Below are positions 25,491 to 33,625 of a stretch of 64,000 nucleotides of DNA, piece after piece (the first letter of the stretch is position 1; each line of letters begins with the position of its first letter). The notes beneath the pieces were generated by a model. The model was given only the letters and a program-made list of their open reading frames with translations. It was not told the DNA's origin and did not search any database. The DNA is taken from NCBI GenBank assembly GCA_965145485.1, contig CBCTCU010000005.1, forward strand, positions 1-64,000. The letters run 5' to 3'. The position numbers were made by a program, and so were the translations under genes. The stretch is from CABQCM01 sp965145485. GTDB lineage: Bacteria; Bacillota; Clostridia; Oscillospirales; Acutalibacteraceae.

Positions 25491-26375
25491 TCAGCCTTTT
25501 TGTCTTGTATCCCCGCCTTGCGGCTTTCCGCCCCGTTTCCCCTGCTCTGCTTTTTCCGAGCGGTCGGCGCGCAGCGACCTTACCTCATCGCGCTGGAATA
25601 CTTCAATCGTCGACTCCTGCCCGTTGTCAAAACGGACACTCACCCGCCCGGGCAGCAGGTCGACCGCAGAAACAACCCCGTCGCCCTTCGGTGTGGAGAC
25701 CGGCGTCCCCACCCGCGGGGTGATCCTGCGCAGATGCTCGTAAGCGTCCTGTTCATATTTCAGGCAGCACATCAGACGCCCACAGGTGCCGGATATCTTA
25801 ACCGGGTTGAGGGAAAGGTTTTGCTCTTTTGCCATTTTGATCGAAACCGGCTGAAATTCCCCCAAAAACCGCGAACAACAGAATTCCCGCCCGCAGATGC
25901 CAAGGCCGCCCAGCATTTTCGCCTCGTCGCGCACACCGATCTGGCGAAGCTCGATGCGGGTGCGAAAGACCGAAGCCAGATCCTTGACCAGCTCCCGAAA
26001 ATCCACCCGCCCGTCGGAGGTGAAATAAAACAGGATTTTGTTATTATCAAAGGTATATTCGACTTCCACCAACTTCATATCCAGCTTATGGGCCGCGATC
26101 TTGCGCAAACAGATATCAAAGGCTTCCTTTTGTTTGCGTCGGTTATCCTCCACCCGGCGGTCGTCCTCCGGCGTAGCGATACGCACCACCCTCTTGAGCG
26201 GACGGGTAATCTGGTCGTCGTCGAGAAACGTATTGGGGGTGATGCATTCCCCATATTCCTGGCCCTGCGCGGTTTCCACCACGACATGCTGCCCGCGGCG
26301 GACCTGGTTCCCGGCAGGGTCAAAATAGTAAACCTTGCCGGTATCCTTAAATTTGACTCCGATGATTTCGGACAT
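25491..26375 (-). CDS. ricT: RicT/PSP1 family regulator of RNase Y
   Basis: A 294-residue PSP1 (YaaT/RicT) protein. In B. subtilis RicT forms a complex with RicA and RicF that carries Fe-S clusters and directs RNase Y-dependent mRNA maturation, affecting sporulation and biofilms. The PSP1 core is visible (VEVEYTFDNNKILFYFTSDGRVDFRELV as strand-rich segments) together with the cysteine motifs CGREFCC and CGRLMCC. The ATG (26375) follows AAGGAAA. Upstream on the same strand are holB and darA, the same neighbours as in the B. subtilis yaaQ-yaaR-holB-yaaT cluster. The Lys/Gly-rich tail is species-specific. Confidence 0.93.
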   Translation of the reverse strand: MSEIIGVKFKDTGKVYYFDPAGNQVRRGQHVVVETAQGQEYGECITPNTFLDDDQITRPLKRVVRIATPEDDRRVEDNRRKQKEAFDICLRKIAAHKLDMKLVEVEYTFDNNKILFYFTSDGRVDFRELVKDLASVFRTRIELRQIGVRDEAKMLGGLGICGREFCCSRFLGEFQPVSIKMAKEQNLSLNPVKISGTCGRLMCCLKYEQDAYEHLRRITPRVGTPVSTPKGDGVVSAVDLLPGRVSVRFDNGQESTIEVFQRDEVRSLRADRSEKAEQGKRGGKPQGGDTRQKG

Positions 26376-26455
26376 ATGGTTTCCTTGCCCTTTCCACATT
26401 GACCGTCCACAACGCCGCGCGGCGCTGCGGGGTTATTATATATAAATGTAAGTGT

Positions 26456-27316
26456 TCAGGAGATTGCCGCTCGCAGGCGGGCGCACAACACCGTCATCAG
26501 CAAAGGGCCGTTGGCGTTTTCCCCCACGCGGGCGCACAAGCCGTCCACCGTTTCAAAGCAGGCGTGCAACGCCTGTTTCGTACAGGCAGCCGACAGCGCC
26601 TGCACCGCCTCCCGCGCGCCCGAGAGCACAGACTGCCCGCCAGCGCGCAGCACCACGGCATCCCGCAAAGCCAGCCGCAGCTGCTCTAAAAATTCTTTTT
26701 GGGCCGCCCGATCCCGCTCGACGGTGGAAGCAAGCGCCAGCATTTCCGGCTCGTCGCCCGCGGCCACCGCCTTGAGAAAGCGAGGCCAGAGGCTATCCTC
26801 CTCCGGCGCGGCGGCCGCTTCCTCCCCCGCTAAGGAGAGGGTTACCGACCTCGACAGCACGGTGGCCAGCAGTTGCGAGCGCGATTCGACCGTGATGACA
26901 AAAAGATCGAATGCAGGAGGCTCCTCTAAAATCTTTAGCATCGCGTTTTGAGCCGATGCGTTCATACAGCCGGCGTCAAGCAGCAGGAACACCTTGCGTT
27001 CTGCCTCGTTGGGCCGCACAAAAGCCTGCGCCCTCATCTCCCGGATGCGCTGCACCGAAAGGCTCTTTTGCGTGCCGTCCCCCTGCAGAATCATGACGTC
27101 GGGATGATTGCCGGCCAGGGCGTTGCGGCAGGCGCGGCAGACGCCGCAGGGGCGGGCGCCATCCCCCGTGCAGACCGCCGCCTGAGCGATACGCCGGGCA
27201 AGCCGGGCTTTTCCACTGCCCGCCGGCCCCTCGATGACAATGGCTTGCGGCCAGCGCCCTTGCCCAATCAGGCTGCCAAGAATGCGGTCGGCCTCTCCGC
27301 CCGTCAGCTCGCTCAC
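26456..27316 (-). CDS. holB: DNA polymerase III subunit delta'
   Basis: A 286-residue clamp-loader subunit. Motifs are GPAGSGKARLARRIAQA (P-loop), the zinc module with Cys in CTGDGARPCGVCRACRN, KVFLLLDAGCMNASAQNAMLK (Walker B region, degenerate as in delta') and the LEEPPAFDLFVITV sensor. It loads the beta clamp together with delta and gamma/tau. Its ATG overlaps the darA stop by 4 bp. The C-terminal collar domain is divergent. Confidence 0.9.
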   Translation of the reverse strand: MSELTGGEADRILGSLIGQGRWPQAIVIEGPAGSGKARLARRIAQAAVCTGDGARPCGVCRACRNALAGNHPDVMILQGDGTQKSLSVQRIREMRAQAFVRPNEAERKVFLLLDAGCMNASAQNAMLKILEEPPAFDLFVITVESRSQLLATVLSRSVTLSLAGEEAAAAPEEDSLWPRFLKAVAAGDEPEMLALASTVERDRAAQKEFLEQLRLALRDAVVLRAGGQSVLSGAREAVQALSAACTKQALHACFETVDGLCARVGENANGPLLMTVLCARLRAAIS

Positions 27317-27636
27317 AGCTTTTTAAACTGCTCTACATCGAGGACAAAAACCGTAGCGCCGCCTACTGTAATCTCCAGCGGCATGGCCATGCTGCTGAAA
27401 TTGCCGTAAGGGGAAGCGTCCTGCACCATCTGGGTACGCTTGCGCGCATGGTTGCCGATGATCTCAACCGCTTCGTTGACCCGCTGATCTTCCAAACCGA
27501 TGAGAAAAGTGGTGTTGCCTGCCTTGAGAAAGCCGCCGGTGGTGGCCAGCTTGGTCGCCGAGATGCCTGCTTTATTCAGCGCCGAGGACACCGACAGAGC
27601 GTCGTCATCATTGACAATGGCAAGAATCAGTTTCAT
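27313..27636 (-). CDS. darA: Cyclic-di-AMP receptor DarA (PstA, PII-like)
   Basis: A 107-residue PII-like signal protein (YaaQ/DUF970). Conserved pieces are MKLILAIVNDDDALSVSSAL, the ATKLATTGGFLKAGNTTFLIG loop that binds c-di-AMP, and a C-terminal strand VGGATVFVLDVEQF. Length matches the family. It reports c-di-AMP levels; partners are not known. It is coupled to holB (4-bp overlap) and belongs to the conserved yaaQ-holB-yaaT cluster. The ribosome-binding site GGAGGGC lies before the ATG. Confidence 0.94.
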   Translation of the reverse strand: MKLILAIVNDDDALSVSSALNKAGISATKLATTGGFLKAGNTTFLIGLEDQRVNEAVEIIGNHARKRTQMVQDASPYGNFSSMAMPLEITVGGATVFVLDVEQFKKL

Positions 27637-27653
27637 AGTATTGCCCTCCTATG

Positions 27654-27680
27654 GTATAATAACCAAAGTGGCTATTATAC
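27654..27680. repeat. Intergenic AT-armed hairpin
   Basis: GTATAATAACCA pairs with TGGCTATTATAC (one A-C mismatch that is a G-T wobble in the other strand). It lies 18 bp before the darA start and carries TATAAT in the leftward direction. It resembles the hairpins near 60.9 kb. Confidence 0.55.
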
Positions 27681-27714
27681 TTCAAATTAAAGCACCGGCC
27701 TACGGCCATGTGCC

Positions 27715-27751
27715 TATTATACCGTTCACACGGCGTGTTCCCGGTATAATA
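27715..27751. repeat. Intergenic AT-armed hairpin
   Basis: TATTATACCG (27715-27724) pairs perfectly with CGGTATAATA (27742-27751), with an inner CACACG/CGTG pairing. Same style as the hairpin at 27654-27680. Confidence 0.6.
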
Positions 27752-28396
27752 TATTCGTAACAGCTCTGCCATAGATCTGACCGCAGAGCGGTTTCCAGCA
27801 AATAGAAAAAAGTAAGAGCGACAGCCCGCACACCCAGACGAGCCCCATGGATAGCCAAGCCGCCAGCCAAGAACGGCATTTCCAAAACATGCTGCAACCA
27901 ACCGCAGCGCCCCGAGGGGAGTTTCACCCCCGCCCTGCCCGCAAGCGGCCATTTACGGCAAAGCGCCGCTGCGATGACCGTGCCACGGATAACCCATGGC
28001 CGGCCGGGAGCACTGGCAGCATACGTGGGCCCGGAACGGAGAATCCGGCGCCATAAGTCAAGACGCAGCCGGCGCCCTGCGCGCACAGCCCGATCCCGCG
28101 CACAAGCGCCGAAATCGCCCGCAACGGCCAGGACGCCACGAGCCGTATAGCAAAACAGCCTTTCGCATCCCCTGTCTCAAGCCACCGCGCCTCAAAGACG
28201 TCCCGCCCCTTTCCGGGGTGGGCTATCGGAAATACAAAGCCAAAGCAATGCTCTCATCGCCCGGCTTAACCCGTACAAAACACAAGGATAGCGCGTGTTT
28301 CTCATCGTTATTATATCATACGGCCGGTTTTATCGCAATCCTTTTGTCTCGAGAAATTTCGCCAATTTCATCTGCCCGCCCGCTCCCTGGAAGGGG
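27752..28396. other. 650-bp gap between divergent operons
   Basis: GC-rich, with no supported gene, between the darA-holB-ricT unit and trxB. A fragment CATCGTTATTATATCATA at about 28303-28320 resembles part of the intergenic hairpin family. Confidence 0.45.
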
Positions 28397-28425
28397 TTGC
28401 CAACCCCAATGAGAAGCGTTATAAT
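28397..28425 (+). promoter_or_regulatory. trxB promoter
   Basis: TTGCCA (28397-28402), a 17-bp spacer and TATAAT (28420-28425), 98 bp before the trxB start. Confidence 0.75.
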
Positions 28426-28523
28426 AGGGCAAAACGATGGGTGTGCCGGCTTATTTGGCCCGCATATTCCATGCATATGACATACCATTATTGCAATCGA
28501 TCTCAGGAAAGGATGTGCCGCAC

Positions 28524-29435
28524 ATGACCGATGTCATCATTATCGGCGCGGGTGCCGCCGGGCTGACAGCCGCGATCTACTGTACCCGGGCAGGGTTATC
28601 GGCCCTGGTCTTCGACAAAAACATGGTGGGGGGACAGGTATCGATTACCAATGAAATCGAAAACTTCCCGGCTTTTGAAAAAATTACGGGAAGCGAGTTT
28701 GCCGAACGCATCTACCGTCAGGCACTCCAGATGGGGGCACAGGTGGAGTTTGACGAGGTGACCTCCTTTGATTTTTCCGGGGAGGTCAAATCCATCGTTA
28801 CCCCTTCCGGCACGTACGAATGCCGCGCGGTCATCCTGGCAACCGGGGCGCAGCGCAGAAAGCTCGGCTGCCCGGGCGAAGAGGCTTTTACCGGCCGCGG
28901 GGTATCCTACTGCGCCACCTGCGACGGCGCCTTTTTTAAGGGCAAAACCGCCGTGGTTGTCGGCGGCGGCAACACGGCGCTGGAGGATGCGCTCTATTTA
29001 TCCGGCCTTTGCAGCCAGGTAACCCTGATCCACCGGCGCGACCGGTTCCGCGGGGAAAAACGCCTGGCCGACCGCCTGGCCCAAAAAGATAACATCCATG
29101 TGGTATGGAATTCGGCCGTCGCTGAAATCCTGGGGGACAAAGCAGTGATGGGGATCCGGCTCCAAGACGTTCAGACGGGGGCGCAGAGCATTCTTACAAC
29201 CGATGCGGTTTTTGTGGCCATTGGCCTCGACCCCGACACCGGCATTTTCCGCGACGCGCTGCGGCTGGACGAGGCGGGTTATATCGCCGCCGGGGAGGAC
29301 TGCAAAACCAACCTGCGTGGCGTCTTTGTGGCGGGAGACAACCGCAGCAAGCCACTGCGGCAGATTATTACGGCGGCGGCCGACGGGGCGGTAGCAGCCT
29401 CCCAGGCCATCGCCCTGATTAACGAGGAGGATTAG
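28524..29435 (+). CDS. trxB: Thioredoxin reductase
   Basis: A 303-residue flavoenzyme of the thioredoxin-disulfide reductase family. FAD-binding motifs are VIIIGAGAAGLTAAIY at the N-terminus and GVFVAGDNRSKPLRQIITAA near the C-terminus. The redox pair is Cys130-Ala-Thr-Cys133 in SYCATCDGAFF. The second nucleotide fold is VVVGGGNTALEDALYL, with HRRDRFRGEK typical of NADPH recognition. The ATG (28524) follows AGGAAAGGATG. No thioredoxin gene is adjacent. It would keep thiols reduced in this anaerobe. Confidence 0.94.
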   Translation: MTDVIIIGAGAAGLTAAIYCTRAGLSALVFDKNMVGGQVSITNEIENFPAFEKITGSEFAERIYRQALQMGAQVEFDEVTSFDFSGEVKSIVTPSGTYECRAVILATGAQRRKLGCPGEEAFTGRGVSYCATCDGAFFKGKTAVVVGGGNTALEDALYLSGLCSQVTLIHRRDRFRGEKRLADRLAQKDNIHVVWNSAVAEILGDKAVMGIRLQDVQTGAQSILTTDAVFVAIGLDPDTGIFRDALRLDEAGYIAAGEDCKTNLRGVFVAGDNRSKPLRQIITAAADGAVAASQAIALINEED

Positions 29436-29703
29436 CCAACCCTCACCGGCCCGGCCGGCCCGTGCGTGTTTGCGCCGTCTGGAAGAAAAGTTGACACTCA
29501 GGGGCGCTCATCTCCGTGCATAGAGGGGATGGAAATGCATAATCGCATTCTGGGGGCGGTATCCAATCGGATCTCGCGTCATCCTGACGGGTGCGGGTAG
29601 GCTTATGATCAAAGCAAGGCCCTATATCCTTGGCTATTCTCCGGCTATCCCGGCCATTTTGCATATTTGCTCCTTTGCCTGCCGCCTCATGATACAACAA
29701 CAA
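29436..29703. other. Gap between convergent genes
   Basis: About 270 bp between trxB and the shared terminator hairpin; no gene is seen. Confidence 0.45.
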
Positions 29704-29736
29704 GCCCCCGGGAGAGCATAACGCTCTCCCAGGGGC
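29704..29736. terminator. Bidirectional terminator between trxB and the acyltransferase gene
   Basis: GGGAGAGC and GCTCTCCC pair around ATAAC, extended outward by GCCCC/GGGGC with one mismatch. It lies 14 bp after the stop of the minus-strand acyltransferase gene. Confidence 0.7.
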
Positions 29737-29749
29737 ATCTTTGGTTTCA

Positions 29750-30790
29750 TCAATAAGCAACCTTCAGCCAGGTAAACCCTCGCCGGCGGGACAAAGCCAT
29801 GATCACAAAGCCAAGCACCCAGGTGGCGGCAAGCGCGCTCAGGCAATAGAGCACCGATACTGACAGCGTCTCGATCCCAAACAGCGGGAAGGCGTGCCTT
29901 GCCACAGCGATGATAAGGGGGTGCGAGCAATAAGTGACGGTGCTCAAATGGCGCAGCGTAGGCGCATGGGCGATGCGCACCTTGGAGGTGATGACAAACA
30001 AAAACAGACAGATACTAGCGGGAACAAGCATAAAGAAGCAGGCCAAGCTGACGGGATCGCCCAGCCAGCCGCGCACCAGATAAACCTCCAGCACACCCAG
30101 AGCGGCAAAGATCACGAAAAATATCGCGTACCATCTCCGGCGGTACCCAAACAGCTTCTCCTTGTGCTCGGCAATCCATTTGCCCATGGTAAAATAGAAC
30201 AGCCCGGCAAACACGCTGTTACGCGGTGCAACAAAATACGTCGTTAGCGTATTATAGGCATCCTCGCTCATCCATCCGCTGTAGACGCAGGTCATAATGC
30301 AGACAACATACAACAGGAAGGAGATTACCAGTATTTTACCCGTCGTCAGCCGCTTGCTCAAAAGATAAACCAACAAAACCGACCATATCGAACAGCCCAG
30401 GTACCATGAACCGAGATAGGTACCGGCAAAAATAGCCTCTTTAAAGAATAAAAGCAAGGAGGCAAGCGAGAACGGATTGGCTACCAACAAGACATACAGA
30501 GTCTGCGGCAAATTGAAGCAGAACCAGAACAGATACAACAAACCGATACGCTTGATATACCGCACCAGCCCCTCCTTCGTCAGCGGCGCACCGCCGTTGC
30601 GCGAAAACAGGAGATACGACGAGGCCATAAAGAAAAAGGGCACGCCAAGCCTCGACGGCAGGTCGCAAAGCCAGGTGTTCGCCTCCGGCCCAAACTGATA
30701 CAGTGCGCTACAGTGCAGCGCCACAATCAGCATGCTGAGGATAAATTTAACCACATCCACCAGATCATAACGGCTCTGTTCCAATCCCAT
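29750..30790 (-). CDS. Acyltransferase 3 family membrane protein
   Basis: About 346 residues with roughly ten membrane helices. The family start is clear: VDVVKFILSMLIVALHCSALY, with the catalytic His of the R/K...H motif in helix 1 (VALHC), followed by LGVPFFFMASSYLLFSR. Members O-acetylate cell-wall polymers, exopolysaccharides or lipids; the substrate is unknown. The start is uncertain: ATG at 30790 keeps the conserved N-terminus, while TTG at 30784 has a better placed AGGTGA site. It is a single-gene unit, convergent with trxB. Confidence 0.85.
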   Translation of the reverse strand: MGLEQSRYDLVDVVKFILSMLIVALHCSALYQFGPEANTWLCDLPSRLGVPFFFMASSYLLFSRNGGAPLTKEGLVRYIKRIGLLYLFWFCFNLPQTLYVLLVANPFSLASLLLFFKEAIFAGTYLGSWYLGCSIWSVLLVYLLSKRLTTGKILVISFLLYVVCIMTCVYSGWMSEDAYNTLTTYFVAPRNSVFAGLFYFTMGKWIAEHKEKLFGYRRRWYAIFFVIFAALGVLEVYLVRGWLGDPVSLACFFMLVPASICLFLFVITSKVRIAHAPTLRHLSTVTYCSHPLIIAVARHAFPLFGIETLSVSVLYCLSALAATWVLGFVIMALSRRRGFTWLKVAY

Positions 30791-31198
30791 CACCTGCACC
30801 AATCAATTTATGTCGCATACGCCAGACGAACGATAAGCGGCCGAATATATGGGGGCACAAACGTTGAAGCGAGGGGTTGTCCAACCATACGGCCTGCGCA
30901 ACCGGGCCAACGGAATCCCCGTTCTTTGCTTCCCACTTGCCGAGAACAAAGCCAATGGGAAACAGTTTGGCCGTTAATCGATGGTATTCGCTGCCAAACG
31001 ATAGGAGGTAAGTCCCTGTTCGCCGTCCTGCGTTTGATCTTTGCATACAAGCAGCGATCGCCCAACGCAACGGCTCTGCCGCAAATACCCCGCCGAGGCG
31101 AATATACCAGTGGTATTATAAGCCATTGCGTTCAGAAAATCAAGAACTGCAGCGATTCTCCTTATGGAGGCCATGTATAACGATCCTGCAAAAGCCAT
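30791..31198. other. 400-bp gap without a recognised gene
   Basis: Upstream of the acyltransferase gene. It contains a small palindrome ATACCAGTGGTAT at about 31104-31116 but no supported gene. Confidence 0.4.
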
Positions 31199-31357
31199 CT
31201 ATCGCGCCAAATCGATTTGCGCCAGGCTTTTCCCATTGGGAAGCAAGCGTTCCAAAGTTTTTGAAATGAGATAGCCAATCTGGGCCATAGCCTGCGCTAA
31301 CATCGCTTCATTGATCGGATGATATACCTGTCCCAATCCATAAAGACGCCCTTCTGC
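31199..31357 (-). pseudogene. Coding-like remnant, 52 codons without a start
   Basis: An open stretch on the minus strand ends with TAG at 31199. It has protein-like composition, including the helix-like ending EAMLAQAMAQIGYLISKTLE followed by RLLPNGKSLAQIDLAR. It opens directly after an in-frame stop at 31358-31360 and has no credible start or ribosome-binding site. It lies 100 bp downstream of the nucleoside hydrolase-kinase gene. A truncated gene is the likely reading; an unrecognised small gene starting internally (ATG at codon 19) is an alternative. Confidence 0.35.
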
Positions 31358-31454
31358 TCACGATATCGAAATGATTTCGACAATCCAGCAGCTACGGGCT
31401 AGCCCATGATTTTTTGAAACCGAATTTTTGGGGCAAGCGATATTGGTAAGAAAA

Positions 31455-33281
31455 TCACGGCTCTAGCATACTCCAGCTTGCCGCCACACGCAGCATGGCA
31501 CGCCCTTTCTCTTCCTGGCCGATTTGCAAAAACACAAAAGCGGTGGAAACCGTCTGTAAAAAGCCCCACTCCCAAATTGCCTGTGCCGGAACACCGGTGA
31601 GCGCATGCAAATATTCGCAGCGCTTTAAGCCCACCCGCAATGGGTCTCGCTCGTATTCTTCCGCCCATTCCCGCATCAGAACGCCTAAATCGTATGCCTT
31701 TTCATAAAAAATTCCGTCGGGGTCGATGAGCTTAAATGCGTTTTCTTTGGATAGGTCTTGCAGTGTGTTATTCCCGTGCGCATCACCGTGAACCATCACA
31801 CATTCGGACGGGTTCATCCCTTTTTCTCTGGATTCTAAATAGGAAAACGCTTGCGTTATCGCCTGCCGCGAGCAGGGGTGGTTTAACTTTTCCCAGGCAT
31901 CTCTTATAAACTTTCGAAACCAGGCAATGCTATCCGCACCCGTGGGCAGCCCCGCGTTTTCCGCAGGAACTTCCCACGTTTTTTGCAATACAGAACAGAT
32001 GAGGCGAAGCTGATCCTTCACAGAATAAGAAAGGGCGCGAATGGGCCTTCCCAAGCGTTCCAGCAAACAGGCTTTTTTCTCCATATCATAAGCAATCAGC
32101 TTAACGTATCCGTTTCCATTCACTGTTTTCAAAGCGGTGATGCTGTTGGAAAACTCACCGCCAAGATTTTCGGGCATATCTATTTTGAGGACATAACGTC
32201 CGCCGTTTTTCCCGTCTGCATACGCTACAAAGGCGTGCGTTCCTCCGGTTAATGTATCACCGACAGAAATTTCCCATTGCTTTTCCAAATCGGCAATCTG
32301 ATCATCCAGCGTATCAAGCCACTTATGTCCGACAACGCCGGCCGATTTTGCCCTGCCGACCACCAAAGGAGGAACGTCGTGCCGGTGTGGAGTCATCTTT
32401 GCTGCATGTAAGGCGGCGCTCAAAACATGGTAAAACCGCTCTTTGTCGACCGTGCGTGCAACCTCCACATTTCCCTCTGACGAAGGGGTGAAGGAAGTGC
32501 CGCCCATATTGCTTTTTTTCACCGTCTCCACCTGCACAAAGCCTTTTTCAAAGCTGCAAATATCCGGGTGAAAAACACTGACCGCAGCCAGCGGATCGTG
32601 TAAGGTCAATTTTCCTTCGCTTTGCAGCCACGCATTCCCAAAATCGAAGACCGCTTTCATCAAATCGCTGTCTGCTTGCAAAAGGGTACCCGCCTGTTTC
32701 GCTTCCATCGTGAGCAATCCGGTTACCTCCAACGGAACGGCTCTGTGCGTATCAATATCGGAGGAAAACACGATTTTAGAAGCCAATGGATCAGCCCAGG
32801 AGTTCCAATTGTAATAGGGGTCGGGCAGTGGTTCCGGGCCAAAATAGCCGTTCATCACATAAAGCCCCTTTAGCAGCTCAGCCGCATCGGGATAAGTGCG
32901 CAACAGCGTGGCAATGTTGGTCATATTCCCGATCCCGATCAGTACAACCTCGTGCGGGTTTTCTTTGATGATGCGGTACATAAACGCCGGTGCGTCTGCT
33001 TTTTCATAGGTATCGTGCGGCCAATGCTCCAGCGCGCAAGCCCCATCCGGCGTCGGGTATAACGGAATCGGCTGCAAGGTGCTGTCCATTCCAGCCACGA
33101 TCGGAATATTGGCGCCAGCGGCTTTGCAAATAGCATCCGCAACCGCCGCACGCTTTTCAGACTCTCCGCAAACCGTGGTAATACCGAGCAGTTCGCATTG
33201 TGGCTCTTTTATTAAATAGGCAAGGCAAACCGCATCGTCAATGTCGCCGCCAATATCGGTATCGAGTAAAATTTTCTCCAT
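31455..33281 (-). CDS. Nucleoside hydrolase fused to an aminoglycoside/hydroxyurea-kinase-like domain
   Basis: A single 608-residue frame with two enzyme domains. Residues 1 to about 300 are an inosine-uridine nucleoside hydrolase: the calcium site DTDIGGDIDDA, the VLIGIGNMTNIA strand, VMNGYFGP and the late HDPLAAVSVFHPD. Residues about 320-608 have a protein-kinase-like phosphotransferase fold: TLTGGTHAFVAYADG, a YVLKIDMPE lysine strand, the catalytic loop VHGDAHGNNTLQD and the metal loop LIDPDGIFYEKAYDLG. This resembles APH(6)/hydroxyurea kinases. The ATG follows CAGGGGG. The first half should split nucleosides; the second may phosphorylate the released sugar or another hydroxylated compound (inferred). 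No frameshift or linker stop is present. Confidence 0.85.
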   Translation of the reverse strand: MEKILLDTDIGGDIDDAVCLAYLIKEPQCELLGITTVCGESEKRAAVADAICKAAGANIPIVAGMDSTLQPIPLYPTPDGACALEHWPHDTYEKADAPAFMYRIIKENPHEVVLIGIGNMTNIATLLRTYPDAAELLKGLYVMNGYFGPEPLPDPYYNWNSWADPLASKIVFSSDIDTHRAVPLEVTGLLTMEAKQAGTLLQADSDLMKAVFDFGNAWLQSEGKLTLHDPLAAVSVFHPDICSFEKGFVQVETVKKSNMGGTSFTPSSEGNVEVARTVDKERFYHVLSAALHAAKMTPHRHDVPPLVVGRAKSAGVVGHKWLDTLDDQIADLEKQWEISVGDTLTGGTHAFVAYADGKNGGRYVLKIDMPENLGGEFSNSITALKTVNGNGYVKLIAYDMEKKACLLERLGRPIRALSYSVKDQLRLICSVLQKTWEVPAENAGLPTGADSIAWFRKFIRDAWEKLNHPCSRQAITQAFSYLESREKGMNPSECVMVHGDAHGNNTLQDLSKENAFKLIDPDGIFYEKAYDLGVLMREWAEEYERDPLRVGLKRCEYLHALTGVPAQAIWEWGFLQTVSTAFVFLQIGQEEKGRAMLRVAASWSMLEP

Positions 33282-33625
33282 GGATAAAAACCCCCTGTAT
33301 TTTGTTACGGATACAAGAGGTTACTGCAAATTCCCATAACAGCCTCCTTGAGTTGGCGTAAAATGTAAAAAGCACGCATACATTCCGTTCTCTCTGGATA
33401 TCCTTGCATCGAAAAATCGCAACACGTTTTGCGTTGCCAATGCCCGGGTGAAAAGTAGAGAGCTATACCAAAAAAAGTGGGATAAAGCCCTGCAAGGCCC
33501 TATCCCATTTCCGCTGTTTTTTTCATCACAAGTCCTTTGACAGGCATTCGCATTATAGCACGCACAAGCGCAAAAGTCAAATTACCCCTTTGACAATATG
33601 CCGTTGCCCATCCATTCTGTCTTCA
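33282..33625. other. Gap upstream of the fusion gene with guaA terminator
   Basis: No gene is seen. It contains the terminator hairpin at 33470-33507; the remaining 190 bp up to the fusion gene may hold its promoter, but none is clear. Confidence 0.5.
33470..33507 (-). terminator. guaA terminator
   Basis: TGGGATA (33478-33484) pairs with TATCCCA (33501-33507) with inner GCC/GGC pairing. Read leftward it is followed by seven T (33470-33476). Confidence 0.85.
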
